This document shows, piece by piece, positions 37,702 to 47,340 of a stretch of 64,000 nt of DNA (positions are counted from its first letter, which is position 1; every line of letters starts with the position of its first letter). Location of the stretch: positions 38,841-102,840 of the forward strand of contig JACPHN010000075.1 in NCBI GenBank assembly GCA_016188575.1. The letters run 5' to 3'. Under the pieces are notes generated by a model that had not been told where the DNA came from, searched no databases, and worked only from the letters and a program-made list of their open reading frames with translations. This DNA is from Candidatus Schekmanbacteria bacterium (lineage in GTDB: Bacteria; CSSED10-310; JACPHN01). Position numbers and translations under genes: made by a program.

Positions 37702-38109
37702 GGCTCGCCCCCGGCATCTGCGAGCAGCTCGTCACGACCGAGCTGCGGGCCCTTCTCGACGATCCGGCGTGGTTGGCCGGCGAGGAGGGACTCGGAGACG
37801 CCGCCGCTCCCGACCTGCTGGCACGCCCACGTCTACGAGGCCGTTCGGCGCGCGCTCGGGGGCGTCGGTGGGAACCGACGCATCGAGCGCCAGATCGATG
37901 TAGTCAACGGAGCTCTCGCGCTGCTCGCCGCGCGGCACCCCGACCATGTGGAGGCGAGCGACGCCGTCACGCTCCAGCTCCGCCGCGGCACGGCTCGTTG
38001 GGCGCGCTCCAACCGCGTAAACCCTGGCAACGAACGACAGGCCGTGTCTTCTCCTCCCGCGCAGCCCACACCTCCGCCCTTTCGCGCCATCGCGTGCGCG
38101 GCAGCCTGA
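37698..38109 (+). pseudogene. N-terminal remnant of a DUF3427-type DEAD/DEAH helicase
   Basis: The first frame (GTG 37698) reads LAPGICEQLVTTELRALLDD and then DAAAPDLLAR. A second frame from about 37816 continues HVYEAVRRALGGVGGNRRIE and RQIDVVNGALALLAARHPDH before a stop at 38109. This order matches the N-terminal domain of large helicases with a DUF3427 C-terminus (GLYxxLLTxxL..., LLARHL..., QVxLVNxLL). There is one frameshift, and all ATPase motifs are missing. An IS1634-like relic follows at 38249. The upstream gene overlaps it as GTGA, so the pair was an operon. Confidence 0.6.
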
Positions 38110-38248
38110 ATTTCACATGTCGTACGTGCAAAGACACCCCCGGGCATGAAAGCTGGGCTGCGTGGACGCTGAGCCCGCCGTATCGCCGCCTGGCCACGCC
38201 CGGGCCGGATGCCGCAATGTCCTCGCTTCTGCCATTCTTGCTCGCGGC

Positions 38249-40013
38249 TTACCCCGGTGGTCGATCTCTTCCCGGTCGGATCGCCAATCTTCCGTAGACA
38301 TTGGCGTCCAGGGCCAGAAAGTGGAGGATCTTGTGCTGCACGTCATTGAGCGGGGTTATATGGTAGCCGAGCCGGCCGCCGGCGGTCACGGCACTGAGTG
38401 TCAGACCGGTAAAGACGCGAAGCATGGCCTCGGTTGTCGGCTTTTGGGTGGCCCGCCTCGGGTTTCCGGCGTACAAACCGCTGAGCTCCCTTTGCGCCTG
38501 GGCGAGATTTCGCCGGACGAAAAACTCGGTCAAGGTCAACACCATCAGTGCCAGAAACAGCAAGCGTGTCAGCCCTTTGACGTGGTCGTCGCGTTGAATC
38601 TGAATCGGCGCGAGCCCGAGCGGTTTGCCTTTCAGACGACCCCTCCCCCGCTCGATGGTGATGGCACCCCGATAGGTGTCGTACGCCTTTCGAGACGGGA
38701 GCTCGTTCACCTCCGCGTTGGTTACGTACAGGCGCCATCCGAGCATCGCGCGAGCCACGCGAATGACACCTGGCCGCCGCTGAGCTCGATTTCGTACCAC
38801 GTTATCTTCGCGGTGCGGGCCGGCCGGTCCTTGTAGCCGCGCGTGGCAATGTCCTTCTCCTTCTTGATCAGATTCACGGCGAGCTCGGCTTCGACGTCAG
38901 TGTCGCGCAGGAGCTTCATGACCTCCTTGCGAAGCGGTTCCTTGGCCGACCAAGTGCGATGACCAGGGCCGGGAGGCGGAGCCAGAGCGCGGAGCTTTGG
39001 TTCCAGGTCCGTCAGGCGCTGGTCATGGGTGTGGCGGAGCTTTCCCGCCAGTGCCGGGGAAAACACGACGATGACGCGCTCATCCCACCTGAGCACCTGA
39101 CTATCGACGACGGCCTGCTGCTCGCTGACGACCTCGAAACCAAGAGCCTGGGCCTTGTTTTCTCCTTCTTGCCGTCGGGGCGTTTGACCTCGACTTCGAC
39201 CCACCACACCGTGGAGCGACGACATGTTTTCGCTGCCGCATCTCTTGAAGCAGTCTCCACAGGAGCTCCTGATTGGTCGGGCTCCAGGGCAGCGACGTAG
39301 CGATCGCCCGCGGCCGCGATGTGCGCACGGGTGGCCACCGCGCTCATCTTGCAATCCGCCACGAAGAGCCGCGGCCCCTTGACGACGACGCCCTTGGTGC
39401 GCTCGATCACGGGCACGTAGAGGATGTCGTCACTGCTGTTCCCGGCAACCACCAAGGTCGCGATCGGCAATCCGAGCGGATCGACAGTCGCCATCATGAG
39501 CTTGAGCTGGGCGAGATCCGGCCGATGATCCTTGCTGTGACCCAGGCGGAACAGCCCGTCCGGGTCAACGGCACGGTAGCTCGAAGCCGTGGTTGCATCG
39601 AGGCGGAGTGGCTGCCCGGCGAGGTCGTACACGCGGATGATGCGCTGCCCGAGCTCCCGCTCGATTGCCGCCCAAGACGCCTCGTCCGCGAGGTACCAAA
39701 GCAGATCGGCAAGCCGATCATCCGCGAAATCCTTGGCCTGCGGTTCGACATTCGCGACGCCGGCGAGGACGGCCCGCAAGGTGCTCAGATGCGATGCCGC
39801 CCAGTCTTCGACGCGGCACATCCGATGATCGGCTTCGGAAAGAATGTAAGTCAGCCAGGTCGTGAGCAGCCAGCCAAAGCTGAGGCCGCCGCGGTTGCCG
39901 TGCGGCACCAGTGCCCGATCAACGACGCTGGGCAGTCCCATGCGATCTTGCAGGTGGATCAACAGAGGAATATCGTCGACGCGCTCGGCGCGAATATCGA
40001 GTTCGCTTGCCAT
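38249..40013 (-). pseudogene. IS1634-family (DDE) transposase, two frameshifts
   Basis: A reverse-strand transposase of about 585 residues split over three frames with breaks near 39165 and 38775. The start MASELDIRAERVDDIPLLI is normal. Catalytic landmarks survive: first Asp in PLRLDATTASSYRAV, second Asp in RLFVADCKM, and the YREK block YRGAITIERGRGRLKGKP with its Glu. The C-terminus GLAPIQIQRDDHVKGLTRLL is also present. IS1634 transposases are IS4-related with a long insertion. Broken here, so the element cannot move by itself. It lies between a helicase remnant and an ISKra4-like relic. Confidence 0.8.
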
Positions 40014-40099
40014 GGATTGGCAAGAATAGCAGAAGAGCACGAAAGTACAAGTCATTTATAGAGAATGGGCTCCATATATGATGCCCGCCAGTTCTCTCA

Positions 40100-40715
40100 T
40101 TTCACTCGGGAATGGTCGAACAGTGAGTCATTACGCCGTCCAATGACGCCGCGATGCAGGCAACACGGGGCTCGTCCGGCAAGCTCTCCGCGGCCCTGAC
40201 CTTGGCCTCGATGTCCTGGCGATCCGCCTCGATGATCTCGCCGGGCCGCTTGGGTAGTCGGTCGAGGCTGCTCACCGATGCGGTCATCCCGGAAGGGCAC
40301 CAAGCAGCCGATGCGACTCGGCCTTCCCATTCACGACGATGCCATTCGCCCGGACGTCGAGTCGCGCGAGCGTGGCCGGGGTAATCTCACTGCCCAATCG
40401 CTTGAGCAGCTCCCTCGCGTTGGCCTCGATGTCGGCGAGATCCGCGGCGATCTCGTCCGGAGCCCGGTTCACTTGCTCGTCGACATGAGCCGATAGGCGG
40501 CGAAAGGCCTGGTTCGAAGCGAGCGCGAAGTGGGCTTCGGCGATAGACTCGAGCGTCGAATTCGGCAACGATGGCACCGGACTGTCCTCCTGAAGGGGCG
40601 TCAACTACGCGTTTCAGGCGTCTCAGTTGACACCATGGACAGTCCATCGCGCTTCGTCAACCCCCCGTTCCCCAATCTGGTCGAATCGGCAAAGTCCCAC
40701 ACTCCGGACCGACAC
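40100..40715 (-). mobile_element. ISKra4-like element, internally deleted relic (copy B)
   Basis: Mirror copy of the 36.3-kb element. On the reverse strand the leader runs from 40715, with the hairpin GGACTGTCC/GGACAGTCC at 40637-40645 and 40579-40587 enclosing the ribosome site. The coding part starts at GTG 40577 (PSLPNSTLESIAEAHF), reaches LARLDVRANGIVVNGK, then jumps to AESHRLLGAL. Comparison with copy C shows about 80 residues missing. A frameshift at about 40285 precedes TASVSSLDRLPKRPGEII and SLDGVMTHC. Non-functional. Confidence 0.75.
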
Positions 40716-41095
40716 CGTCTGCAGTACGAGGTCACGACGCTCGCGTCCCGGAGCAGTCGAGCGCCGTCGAAGTCCCGGATCTCGGCGCCGTGGGACGCGA
40801 GCTCGAACGCCAGGTGACTCCGACCACCACCGAGAAGGGAGAGCAGCGCTACCGCCACGCCCTGGCGTGGGCTCTGGGTGACGTGCCAAATCTCGCGAAG
40901 AAGCTGATCACGGTGCTCTCCATGGGCGCGGAGGACGGCAAGAAGCTGTACCGCATCGAGCTGTCCCCCCGTGGATAAAGCAGATGGCTACAGCCGCACG
41001 AGGATCCTGGCGCCGAGCAGACCATCCAGCCCGCGGGAAAAAGTCCCGCAGCGGTGCTATCCTCGATCAGGCAAGCCGCAAGAAAGGACAGGACG
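40716..41095. other. Gap with one doubtful short ORF
   Basis: A forward reading frame up to 40978 contains RELERQVTPTTTEKGEQRYR and DGKKLYRIELSPRG, with a GTG at 40790. It is open upstream to the insertion-sequence edge and may be the tail of a gene interrupted by it. No family recognised. Confidence 0.35.
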
Positions 41096-41646
41096 TTGAG
41101 CACAGCAGCGATTCAAGAACGTCTGATTACCGCCGACGAGTTCGAGCGCATCGCCCATCGATACGGTCGTTCCGAGCTTATCGACGGGAGGATTGTCCAG
41201 TTGAGCCCTACCGGTTGGAAGCATGGTGATATCGAAGCGCAAATCATTCTGCTCTTGCGGCCCTATGTGAGACGCCAGCAGCTCGGATTCGTCGGCACTG
41301 GCGAAGTCGGCTGCAGGTTGCCCAATGGCCGGGTTCGTGCGCCGGACGTGCTGTTTGTTCGCCAGGAAAGGCTTGTTGGCCTTCCCGAAGATGGCTTCCT
41401 GCCTTTCGCCCCCGACCTGGCGGTCGAAGTCGTCTCGCCCGACGACAGCCCGCGCGAGGTCCGCGACAATCCAACGATTGGCTCGCCGCCGGCTCTGAGG
41501 CCGTTTGGACCGTCGATCCCGCCACCCGCACCGTCACCGTCTACGCGCTCGCCAAGACCCCCCGCATCCTCGGCATCGGCGAGACTCTCGAGGGCGGCTC
41601 TGTTCTGCCCCGCTTCGCCTGCACCGTGGCAGAGATCTTCGGCTAG
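41096..41646 (+). pseudogene. Uma2-family endonuclease-like protein, frameshifted
   Basis: Frame one from TTG 41096 gives ITADEFERIAHRYGRSELID, then GRIVQLSPTGWKHGDIEAQI, RAPDVLFVRQERL and PDLAVEVVSPDDSPREVRD, the PD-(D/E)xK-like core of the Uma2 (DUF820) family. Near 41470 the frame shifts, and the true C-terminus continues as DWLAAGSEAVWTVDPATRTV, YALAKTPRILGIGETLEGG and FACTVAEIFG before the stop at 41646. A loss or gain of one base explains it. Uma2 proteins are numerous in cyanobacteria and environmental bacteria, and their role is unknown. The catalytic half is intact, so a truncated nuclease could still be made. Confidence 0.8.
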
Positions 41647-41733
41647 ATTTGCTCGAGCACCTGGAGCAACCGTAACCAGGTTTCGGCCGCCAGCTCGTCC
41701 GCCGCGGCCGACCGGTCCCCTTGTGCGCGATTC

Positions 41734-42321
41734 GTGGCCACCTTCGAGGCCGCGGTAAAACTTTCCATGACCAATCCGACCCCGTTCGGCCGCGCCGCGC
41801 GCATCAAGCAGACGGTCAGCGAGCTGTGCGATGCCCGGGGGGTGCACGAGCGATGGTGCATCAAGGTGGCGGCGCTACTGTCACAGCTTGGTTGCGTGAC
41901 TTTGCCTCCGGACGTGGCCGAGCGGTTCTACTGCGGGCAGCCGCTAGTAGCGGAGGAGGGGCTCGTCCGCAAGCTTCCCGAAGTCGTCCTGCGGCTGTTC
42001 GGGCACATTCCGCGGCTCGAACCGATTCTGGAAATTCTCGCCGTCCAGTTGCGGAGCCAGGGCCGGCGACAATCACCGGTCCGCGGCCGGGCGAGCCAGC
42101 GCGCCAGTTGCATTCTTGCTGCCGCCATGGATTGCGAGGTGCTCGAGTCGCGCGGCTTGCCGATCCAGACGGTGATCGATACCCTGCTCGTAGGGTGCGG
42201 CTACGACGTGACCGACGGCTTCGTCGCCCGCGCCCACTCGTTTCCTTGTGGTCGCGTGAAGGAGCCGGTCAGAGTCATCGTGCGCCCGCCCGCGACCCCC
42301 GGGACCGGCGGCGGAGAGTGA
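41734..42321 (+). CDS. HD-domain response-regulator fragment (5'-truncated)
   Basis: About 185-195 residues, start either GTG 41734 or ATG 41767. It resembles the C-terminal helical HD-type output domain of two-component regulators: NPTPFGRAARIKQTVSELCD, WCIKVAALLSQLGCVTLPPD, FYCGQPLVAEEGLVRKLPEV and RLFGHIPRLEPILEILAVQL. Those proteins normally begin with a CheY-like receiver, which is missing here; the upstream sequence is the Uma2 relic. The canonical HD metal residues are not evident. The C-terminal 60 residues (ASCILAAAMDCEVLESRGLP) may extend the fold. Truncation makes phospho-control impossible, so it is either a remnant or a free-standing regulatory module. Confidence 0.55.
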   Translation: MATFEAAVKLSMTNPTPFGRAARIKQTVSELCDARGVHERWCIKVAALLSQLGCVTLPPDVAERFYCGQPLVAEEGLVRKLPEVVLRLFGHIPRLEPILEILAVQLRSQGRRQSPVRGRASQRASCILAAAMDCEVLESRGLPIQTVIDTLLVGCGYDVTDGFVARAHSFPCGRVKEPVRVIVRPPATPGTGGGE

Positions 42322-42324
42322 GGG

Positions 42325-42395
42325 GCGACCTCGCCTCTTCCTCACCTCCCTTCGCTTGTGGGTGGAGATGAGGAGGGGGGCCGGCAGGCCAACGG
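42325..42395. repeat. GC-rich dispersed repeat core
   Basis: CCTCACCTCCC...GGTGGAGATGAGGAGGGGGG forms an inverted repeat like the cores of the MITE-like elements at 7.8, 23.7, 48.6 and 52.4 kb. It overlaps the end of the phosphoesterase gene. Confidence 0.4.
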
Positions 42396-43847
42396 CTCTG
42401 CAGCGCCCTCCGGCCATTCGAACAGGGTCGCGCGGCGACCGCCAGTTGTTCCGCTATCGGGTTGCAGCCAGACGAAGGTTGCAGCACCGATGCGGCGGGT
42501 GCACCCGGGATCCGCGAAGGCGGGCGACCAGAAACCGCAGTTCAGGTAGTCGATGCCGCCGATTCGCGTCCGGGTTGGCTGGTGCGTGTGTCCAAAAACG
42601 ATCCGGCTCGCCCCGGTCACGGTCGCAATCAGCTCGGCCAGTGACGGCGTGAGCAGCGGGGAGCGGCCCGTGCCGGGGGTCACAGACAGCGAATAGACGA
42701 GGTAGGGAAAGAGCAGAATCGCGAGCGGCACGAAAACCCACAGCGGGCTGATCGGCCACACGAAGTTGACCATCAGGACGATCTGCCAGGCGACGTAGAC
42801 GATGATCACGAGCAAGAGGCCGCGGTCCAGCCACAGCTCGCGAACGATCGTGAACGGGTGCCGGCACGCCGAGGGCACGCTGGCCACGTGGAGCTTGCGG
42901 ACTGCCGATGCCGACACCTGCGAGCGGCGCGCGATCTCTGCGACCTTCCCATCGACCAACAGCGGGTCGCGCATTGCCGGCAGCCAGAAGTCTCGGAGCG
43001 CGATCACCAACGTCACCGTGGCGCCCCAGAACCAGGTCCACAGGAGGAGTGGCTGGGTCAACACCATGTGCCGCAGGTAGAACCGAGCGTACTCGCGGCC
43101 GCTCATGATGTAGTTTTCGGTAGCGTTGGGGTTGAAGTAGCCCATGCCGTTGAGCATGTACCGTTCCGCCAGGTCACCGAAGGGGATGCGAACGCGAGGC
43201 CGACCATCGCGCTCGATCAGCGGATCGATGGCGCTCTTGGCCACACAGAACGGGTCGTACTGGTGCCCGTGGCTGATGTAGGTGTCGGCGCCGCTGACAT
43301 AGAACCAGTCGCAAAATACCAGCGCTTCGGGTCGCTCGTCGGGGGGCTTCGCCGCCTCTGGTGCGGATTCGCCGATGAAGACGGCCCCTCCCTGCCGCCG
43401 CTCGAAACCGAGCGCCAGCCGGAGGCGCTCCTGGACCTTCGGCCAGGTGAGCTCGACGTCGTGGTTTCCGATGATGATGACGACGCGGTTGCCGCGCCGC
43501 AGAAACTCGCCGAGCCCCGTGAACCATTCGGGATGGTCCTCGATGATGCAGTCGAGCTTGAAGAGCGACATCCACTCTTCGCTGCCGAGGCCGCGCCGCC
43601 GCGCCAGCCAATCGACGGGCTGCTGGCCATCTTCGGGCAGCCTGGTGATGCTGTCGAAATCGAACGTATCGCCGTTCAGCACCAGCTCGACGGGCTCGCG
43701 CGCGGTCTCCTCGACGTGGCAAAGGAGGCGACAAAAATCGGCGTCCATAAAGTGCTGCCGCTGTTTGAAGGCTTTCCACAGCGGTCGCTTGGGATCGACG
43801 ACCGCTGCATCGGCGAGGTGCTGATCCGAGACGATGATCGTATGCAT
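42342..43847 (-). CDS. Membrane-associated calcineurin-like metallophosphoesterase
   Basis: A 501-residue protein. The dimetal motifs are complete: SDQHL near the start (residues 7-11), NGDTFDFD, IIGNHD, SHGHQYD and the final FGHTHQP (about 445). Between the fourth and fifth motif an insertion of roughly 150 residues carries three or four hydrophobic helices (LLLWTWFWGATVTLVIAL, LLLVIIVYVAWQIVLMVNFV, LWVFVPLAILLFPYLVYSL), anchoring it to the membrane. The UDP-diacylglucosamine hydrolase LpxH belongs to the same superfamily, but the substrate here is unknown. ATG 43847 overlaps the stop of the acyl-CoA-dehydrogenase-like gene by one base, so it is the last gene of a three-gene operon. The last few codons extend into a repeat. 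Confidence 0.85.
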   Translation of the reverse strand: MHTIIVSDQHLADAAVVDPKRPLWKAFKQRQHFMDADFCRLLCHVEETAREPVELVLNGDTFDFDSITRLPEDGQQPVDWLARRRGLGSEEWMSLFKLDCIIEDHPEWFTGLGEFLRRGNRVVIIIGNHDVELTWPKVQERLRLALGFERRQGGAVFIGESAPEAAKPPDERPEALVFCDWFYVSGADTYISHGHQYDPFCVAKSAIDPLIERDGRPRVRIPFGDLAERYMLNGMGYFNPNATENYIMSGREYARFYLRHMVLTQPLLLWTWFWGATVTLVIALRDFWLPAMRDPLLVDGKVAEIARRSQVSASAVRKLHVASVPSACRHPFTIVRELWLDRGLLLVIIVYVAWQIVLMVNFVWPISPLWVFVPLAILLFPYLVYSLSVTPGTGRSPLLTPSLAELIATVTGASRIVFGHTHQPTRTRIGGIDYLNCGFWSPAFADPGCTRRIGAATFVWLQPDSGTTGGRRATLFEWPEGAAEPLACRPPSSSPPTSEGR

Positions 43848-44761
43848 CAAGGTTCTCCGTCCGCGCCTCGCTTCAGCCGCCGCCAAGCGGCCTCCGACCG
43901 AAGCTGGTGCGCGCGCTCCGCGACCGACAGCAGCGCGATGTCGCGTTGCCAGCGCTGCCGAACAGGAGACGGGGCCACCGACCAGAGCCCATCCATTGCC
44001 GCCAGCAGGCGGCGCCGCAGGGAAGAGAAACCGGCGAGCGGCTCCACCCGACTCAGGGCGCCAACCTCCATAATGAGCGCGAGGATTCCCTCGCGGGTCG
44101 AATGAACCCACCGGTACCGCTGCGCCATACGCCACAGATATCCGAGCAGACCGGCGTTGACGTGGATGTCCTCAGTCGTGCGGAATGACTTGATGTACTG
44201 CTCGTAGCCGTCCCCGGACAGCACGGCGGAAGCGGGCTCAGGCACGTCGTCGAGCGTTAGCTCGGCGTGTGGGATTTCGGGGACGAACGACAGGTCGGGC
44301 ATCGCGTCCAGGATGACACCTGCTAGCCGCGCCGGGATGCGCACGAGCGTGAGGCGGTTGCGGCCCGCTTCGTCCTGCCCGATGGAGGCGGCGACCAGCA
44401 GACATTCTGCGCATTGCCCGAAGGTATTGAATCGCTTCTGCCCATCCAACCGGTAGCCGTCTCCATCCGGGCGAAGCGAGGTAGGGATTGAGCGCGGATG
44501 GCCGCCGCTCGGCTCGGTGACGCACAAGGCTACCATCTGCGCGGCGGGCAGCGCCGCCTGATAACCTGCGGCAAAGGCCCACCCCACGCCATCGGCGAGC
44601 ATGCCACCAACCACGGCGAGCTCAGCCGTGCTCGGCCACGATCGCGGCGCCTCCGCGAGCACCTTCCAGCGCTCGTGCGGCGCAGCAGGCGGCGGCGCCG
44701 CCGCCCGCAAGGCGGCTCCCTCCGCGGCGAACAAATGGACGAGAAACCTATGCTCGGTCAT
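43847..44761 (-). CDS. Acyl-CoA-dehydrogenase-like protein
   Basis: A 304-residue protein resembling a shortened acyl-CoA dehydrogenase. The middle domain block QMVALCVTEPSGGHPRSIPT followed by YRLDGQKRFNTFGQCAECLL matches the FAD-contacting region (xxxTEPxxGS... in standard enzymes). A helical C-terminal part includes AGLLGYLWRMAQRYRWVHST. The usual catalytic Glu could not be placed, and the N-terminal helical domain is short, so redox activity is unsure. The start ATG 44761 lies 14 nt inside the upstream methyltransferase gene, and its end touches the phosphoesterase start. Together they suggest a small pathway on a lipid-like or carboxylic substrate, which is inference. Confidence 0.65.
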   Translation of the reverse strand: MTEHRFLVHLFAAEGAALRAAAPPPAAPHERWKVLAEAPRSWPSTAELAVVGGMLADGVGWAFAAGYQAALPAAQMVALCVTEPSGGHPRSIPTSLRPDGDGYRLDGQKRFNTFGQCAECLLVAASIGQDEAGRNRLTLVRIPARLAGVILDAMPDLSFVPEIPHAELTLDDVPEPASAVLSGDGYEQYIKSFRTTEDIHVNAGLLGYLWRMAQRYRWVHSTREGILALIMEVGALSRVEPLAGFSSLRRRLLAAMDGLWSVAPSPVRQRWQRDIALLSVAERAHQLRSEAAWRRLKRGADGEP

Positions 44762-45647
44762 CACCAGCAATGGCCTCGAGGACCCGAACCAGGCCATCGG
44801 GGACGGGGTGCGGCCAGACCCATTGCGATATCCTGGCCGCGACCCTCGCCGTGGGCGGCGGGTAGCTTGGCGCATGCACAGACACCGAGCCGAATCCCTG
44901 ACTTCGCAGCGAGGCCACGGCCGACGGCTCGTCTGCAAAATGCCAGTGTACGGCACCACCCGTATACCAGCTCAGCAGGTGCCGGAACATTTTCACGGCA
45001 CCAAGGGTGTCCGCCGCCATGCGTAGGTTCAGATCCGATATGTACGCACCCCTCGGAAAGCGCCGCAGAAACTGGGCCAGGCGGCGCCAAATGCCCTCGA
45101 CGGTCGCTCGATCGAAGTAAGGCAACAACCCTTCCGTGATGACGGCAGTGCCTTTCGCTTCGTCGACGACCCCGCGAGTGGCGGCGCCGAGGCTGAGCTC
45201 GCCGGTGTCGGCGAGCGCGTCCATGGCGACGATATGGTGGTTGGGCTCGAGCAGGCTGGCGGACGCGAGCACGGCCCGCTTCTGCGCGGCCATATCCGGC
45301 AGATCGCCCTCCACATACGTCAGACCTTCCGAACGGTAGCGCTCGGCGACGCGCACGCCACGCGCCGACAAGCCGCCGGCGATCTCCACCACCTGCCGCA
45401 CGTCGCCGCGGCGAATGAGGCGATCCAGCGTCTCGTCGATTAGACGATGCCGCAATAGCAGCGCGCCCTCAAGGGTCAGGCCGCCCGTGACCACCGAGCC
45501 CACCCGCAGGAACGGCTCCAGCACGTGAAACATCGCGGCGCCGCGGCGCGTCTTCAAGGCTGGCGAGGACAAGCCATTTCGGTACCAAACATGCCCCGTG
45601 TAATGAGCCGTCGGCGAGATCCGCGCGCTTTCCAGGTGATGGTGCAT
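44748..45647 (-). CDS. SAM-dependent methyltransferase of the LCM (leucine carboxyl methyltransferase) family
   Basis: A 299-residue enzyme. The N-terminal signature ARISPTAHYTGHVWYRNGLS and the SAM-binding segment VVEIAGGLSARGVRVAERYR are typical of the LCM/PPM1-like family found in bacterial natural-product and unknown pathways. A later block GTAVITEGLLPYFDRATVEG corresponds to the post-motif acidic loop with Glu. It should methylate a carboxyl or hydroxyl group; the substrate is unknown. It is the first gene of a reverse operon with an acyl-CoA-dehydrogenase-like protein and a membrane phosphoesterase, overlapping the next gene by 14 nt. No promoter was recognised upstream. Confidence 0.82.
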   Translation of the reverse strand: MHHHLESARISPTAHYTGHVWYRNGLSSPALKTRRGAAMFHVLEPFLRVGSVVTGGLTLEGALLLRHRLIDETLDRLIRRGDVRQVVEIAGGLSARGVRVAERYRSEGLTYVEGDLPDMAAQKRAVLASASLLEPNHHIVAMDALADTGELSLGAATRGVVDEAKGTAVITEGLLPYFDRATVEGIWRRLAQFLRRFPRGAYISDLNLRMAADTLGAVKMFRHLLSWYTGGAVHWHFADEPSAVASLRSQGFGSVSVHAPSYPPPTARVAARISQWVWPHPVPDGLVRVLEAIAGDDRA

Positions 45648-46414
45648 CTAGAGCGAGTGTATGTGCCCGTGACGCGGTCGTCAAGCGTACGTTCGCATGA
45701 TCCACCGCCGAACCCGTAACAAGGTGTTCTCGGAGCGCAGCGGAACGGCCTGTTCGGTGCTCACCTTCCCCCGGACAAGGCATTCGCCGTCCTGGCGCAT
45801 CTGCGCGAAGGTTGTGGGATCCGAACCAGGCCCCGACTCGTGGGCGCCCAGTGCTGCTGGCCGGTGCACACACGGGTCATGACCGAGTATCGACCTGCCC
45901 CATGTAGCCCAACGATGCCCGCCGGCCTGGTTGATCACCTGTGGACCATGGGGGAGTGGGAGGCCTTTCGGGCTTGCCACCCACAGCCATCATGGGGCAC
46001 CACCCCGCGGCCTTGATCCACCGCCCCCAAGCAATCGATGCGATGGCTGACCGGTAATGTGGGGTTCCGTCTTCACCAGCGCCGGACGGTCATGGTAGAA
46101 GCGCGACCAGACTCTGGCCGGCGACGCGGGGACAAAGGGGGCCGCGACGAGACGCTTGAACGCTGGTCGACTCGCCTTGGCGAGCTGACGGCCTGACCGG
46201 ATGCGGGCGGACGGATTCGATGCTCCGCCTGTGGGAACCGAGCGAGGGCGGCCAGGAATCCAGGAGGAGCAGGTTACGGGCTGATGACACGCTCGCGCGC
46301 GAGGCGGGTCTTGGCGAAATCCAGGAGCAAGCCATGCCGCCGTCCCAGCGCCTCGAAGCAGCATTCCACCGCGACGAGGTGGAGAGGCTCGAAGGCGCGC
46401 GCACAGTCGAGGCT
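45648..46414. other. Gap without supported gene
   Basis: 767 bp upstream of the methyltransferase operon. An inverted GTGGG...CCCAC structure lies around 45957-45984. Short open frames on both strands have no start or family support. Confidence 0.4.
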
Positions 46415-46950
46415 GTATTATATGATCATCGTCAGCTTGGTCTTGCTCCACCTGGCCCGTGGCGACTGCATTCAGGACCTCGACCTGCTGGCAGCCGACG
46501 ATGGCTTGCAGGGCGTGCTCGAAAGGGTCGATCTCACTCTGGTCCCCAAGGAGGAACGTCACGGGCTGCGCAAGCGGCAGCGACTACAGTGGCGTAGCGG
46601 GCGCGAGCAAGGCATCGTCCCCTCCCCAAGTGCAGCCTTGCGCTTCCTGGCGAGCTTTCACAATGCCCCGGAAGAAGCCAGGCGGCAGCCCGGGGCCCGG
46701 GGTGGCCTTCATTCCAGCTCCGAACGAGCACCTCCCTGGACTGACCAAGGTCATCGCCGACCTCGTCGCCCGCGTTGCCGAGAGGCGCGGACAGCGACAG
46801 GCCACCCTGGACGCTGACGCCACTCTGATTGAAACCCACAAGAAAGAGGCGCTCTTCTGCTACGAGGGCTACAAGGCCTACCAACCGTTCAACTTCTTCT
46901 GGGTCGAGCTGGGGATGGTCCTCTACACCCAGTTCCGCGGCACGAAGTGA
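46415..46950 (+). pseudogene. DDE transposase fragment (IS1380-like)
   Basis: The first frame reads MIIVSLVLLHLARGDCIQDL and DLLAADDGLQGVLERVDLTL, then PSPSAALRFLASFHN. A second frame from about 46685 gives GVAFIPAPNEHLPGLTKVIA, ATLDADATLIETHKKEAL and EGYKAYQPFNFFWVE, ending at 46950. TLDADATLIETHK contains the first catalytic Asp of IS1380/IS4-type transposases. The N-terminus and the whole C-terminal catalytic part are missing and there is a frameshift, so it is dead. The exact family should be checked. Confidence 0.6.
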
Positions 46951-47340
46951 CGCTGTGCCGAGCAGGCTGTGCTTGGTTCGGTCCAAGCCGGACGTTAGAA
47001 AGAAGAAAACGCATACTAAATGAGCTCGACCGTTTAGCCCAGGCCAAAGGAGGGTAATAGAGGCGCTCCTCACGTTTGGCCCCTCCCGATACACGGCGCT
47101 GCTTTGCATTCGCGAGGTGGTCCACTCCAACAGAGCGCAGGTGGTTCAGTTCTGTAGCGCGTCGAAGCCATCGGCGCTGCCGCGGCGCAGCGCGGCGGAG
47201 GATACGGGCGGCTGCTTGTCCGGTGGCGGCGGCGTACTTGCGCTTCGCGGGCCTTGCGGCTTGTGGACTATGGCATGTACGCTACCCGTGTTGGTTTGCT
47301 TGGCGAGTACACGTGAGCCGAGAGCCGAGAGGACAAGAAC
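46951..47340. other. Gap upstream of zinc-ribbon gene
   Basis: 390 bp. It contains GGCCAAA (about 47042-47048) and TTTGGCC (about 47076-47082), a 7-bp inverted repeat around a GGAGGG...CCTC core. No coding signal recognised. Confidence 0.4.

Noticed and set aside
37287..38297. Long forward ORF spanning the 298-residue gene and the helicase remnant
   Set aside because: Its first 400 nt are an out-of-frame shadow; only the part from GTG 37698 has real similarity, and it breaks after about 115 nt.
46951..47340. Possible structured RNA with GGCCAAA/TTTGGCC arms
   Set aside because: Only a 7-bp pairing with a long loop; insufficient to claim an RNA gene.
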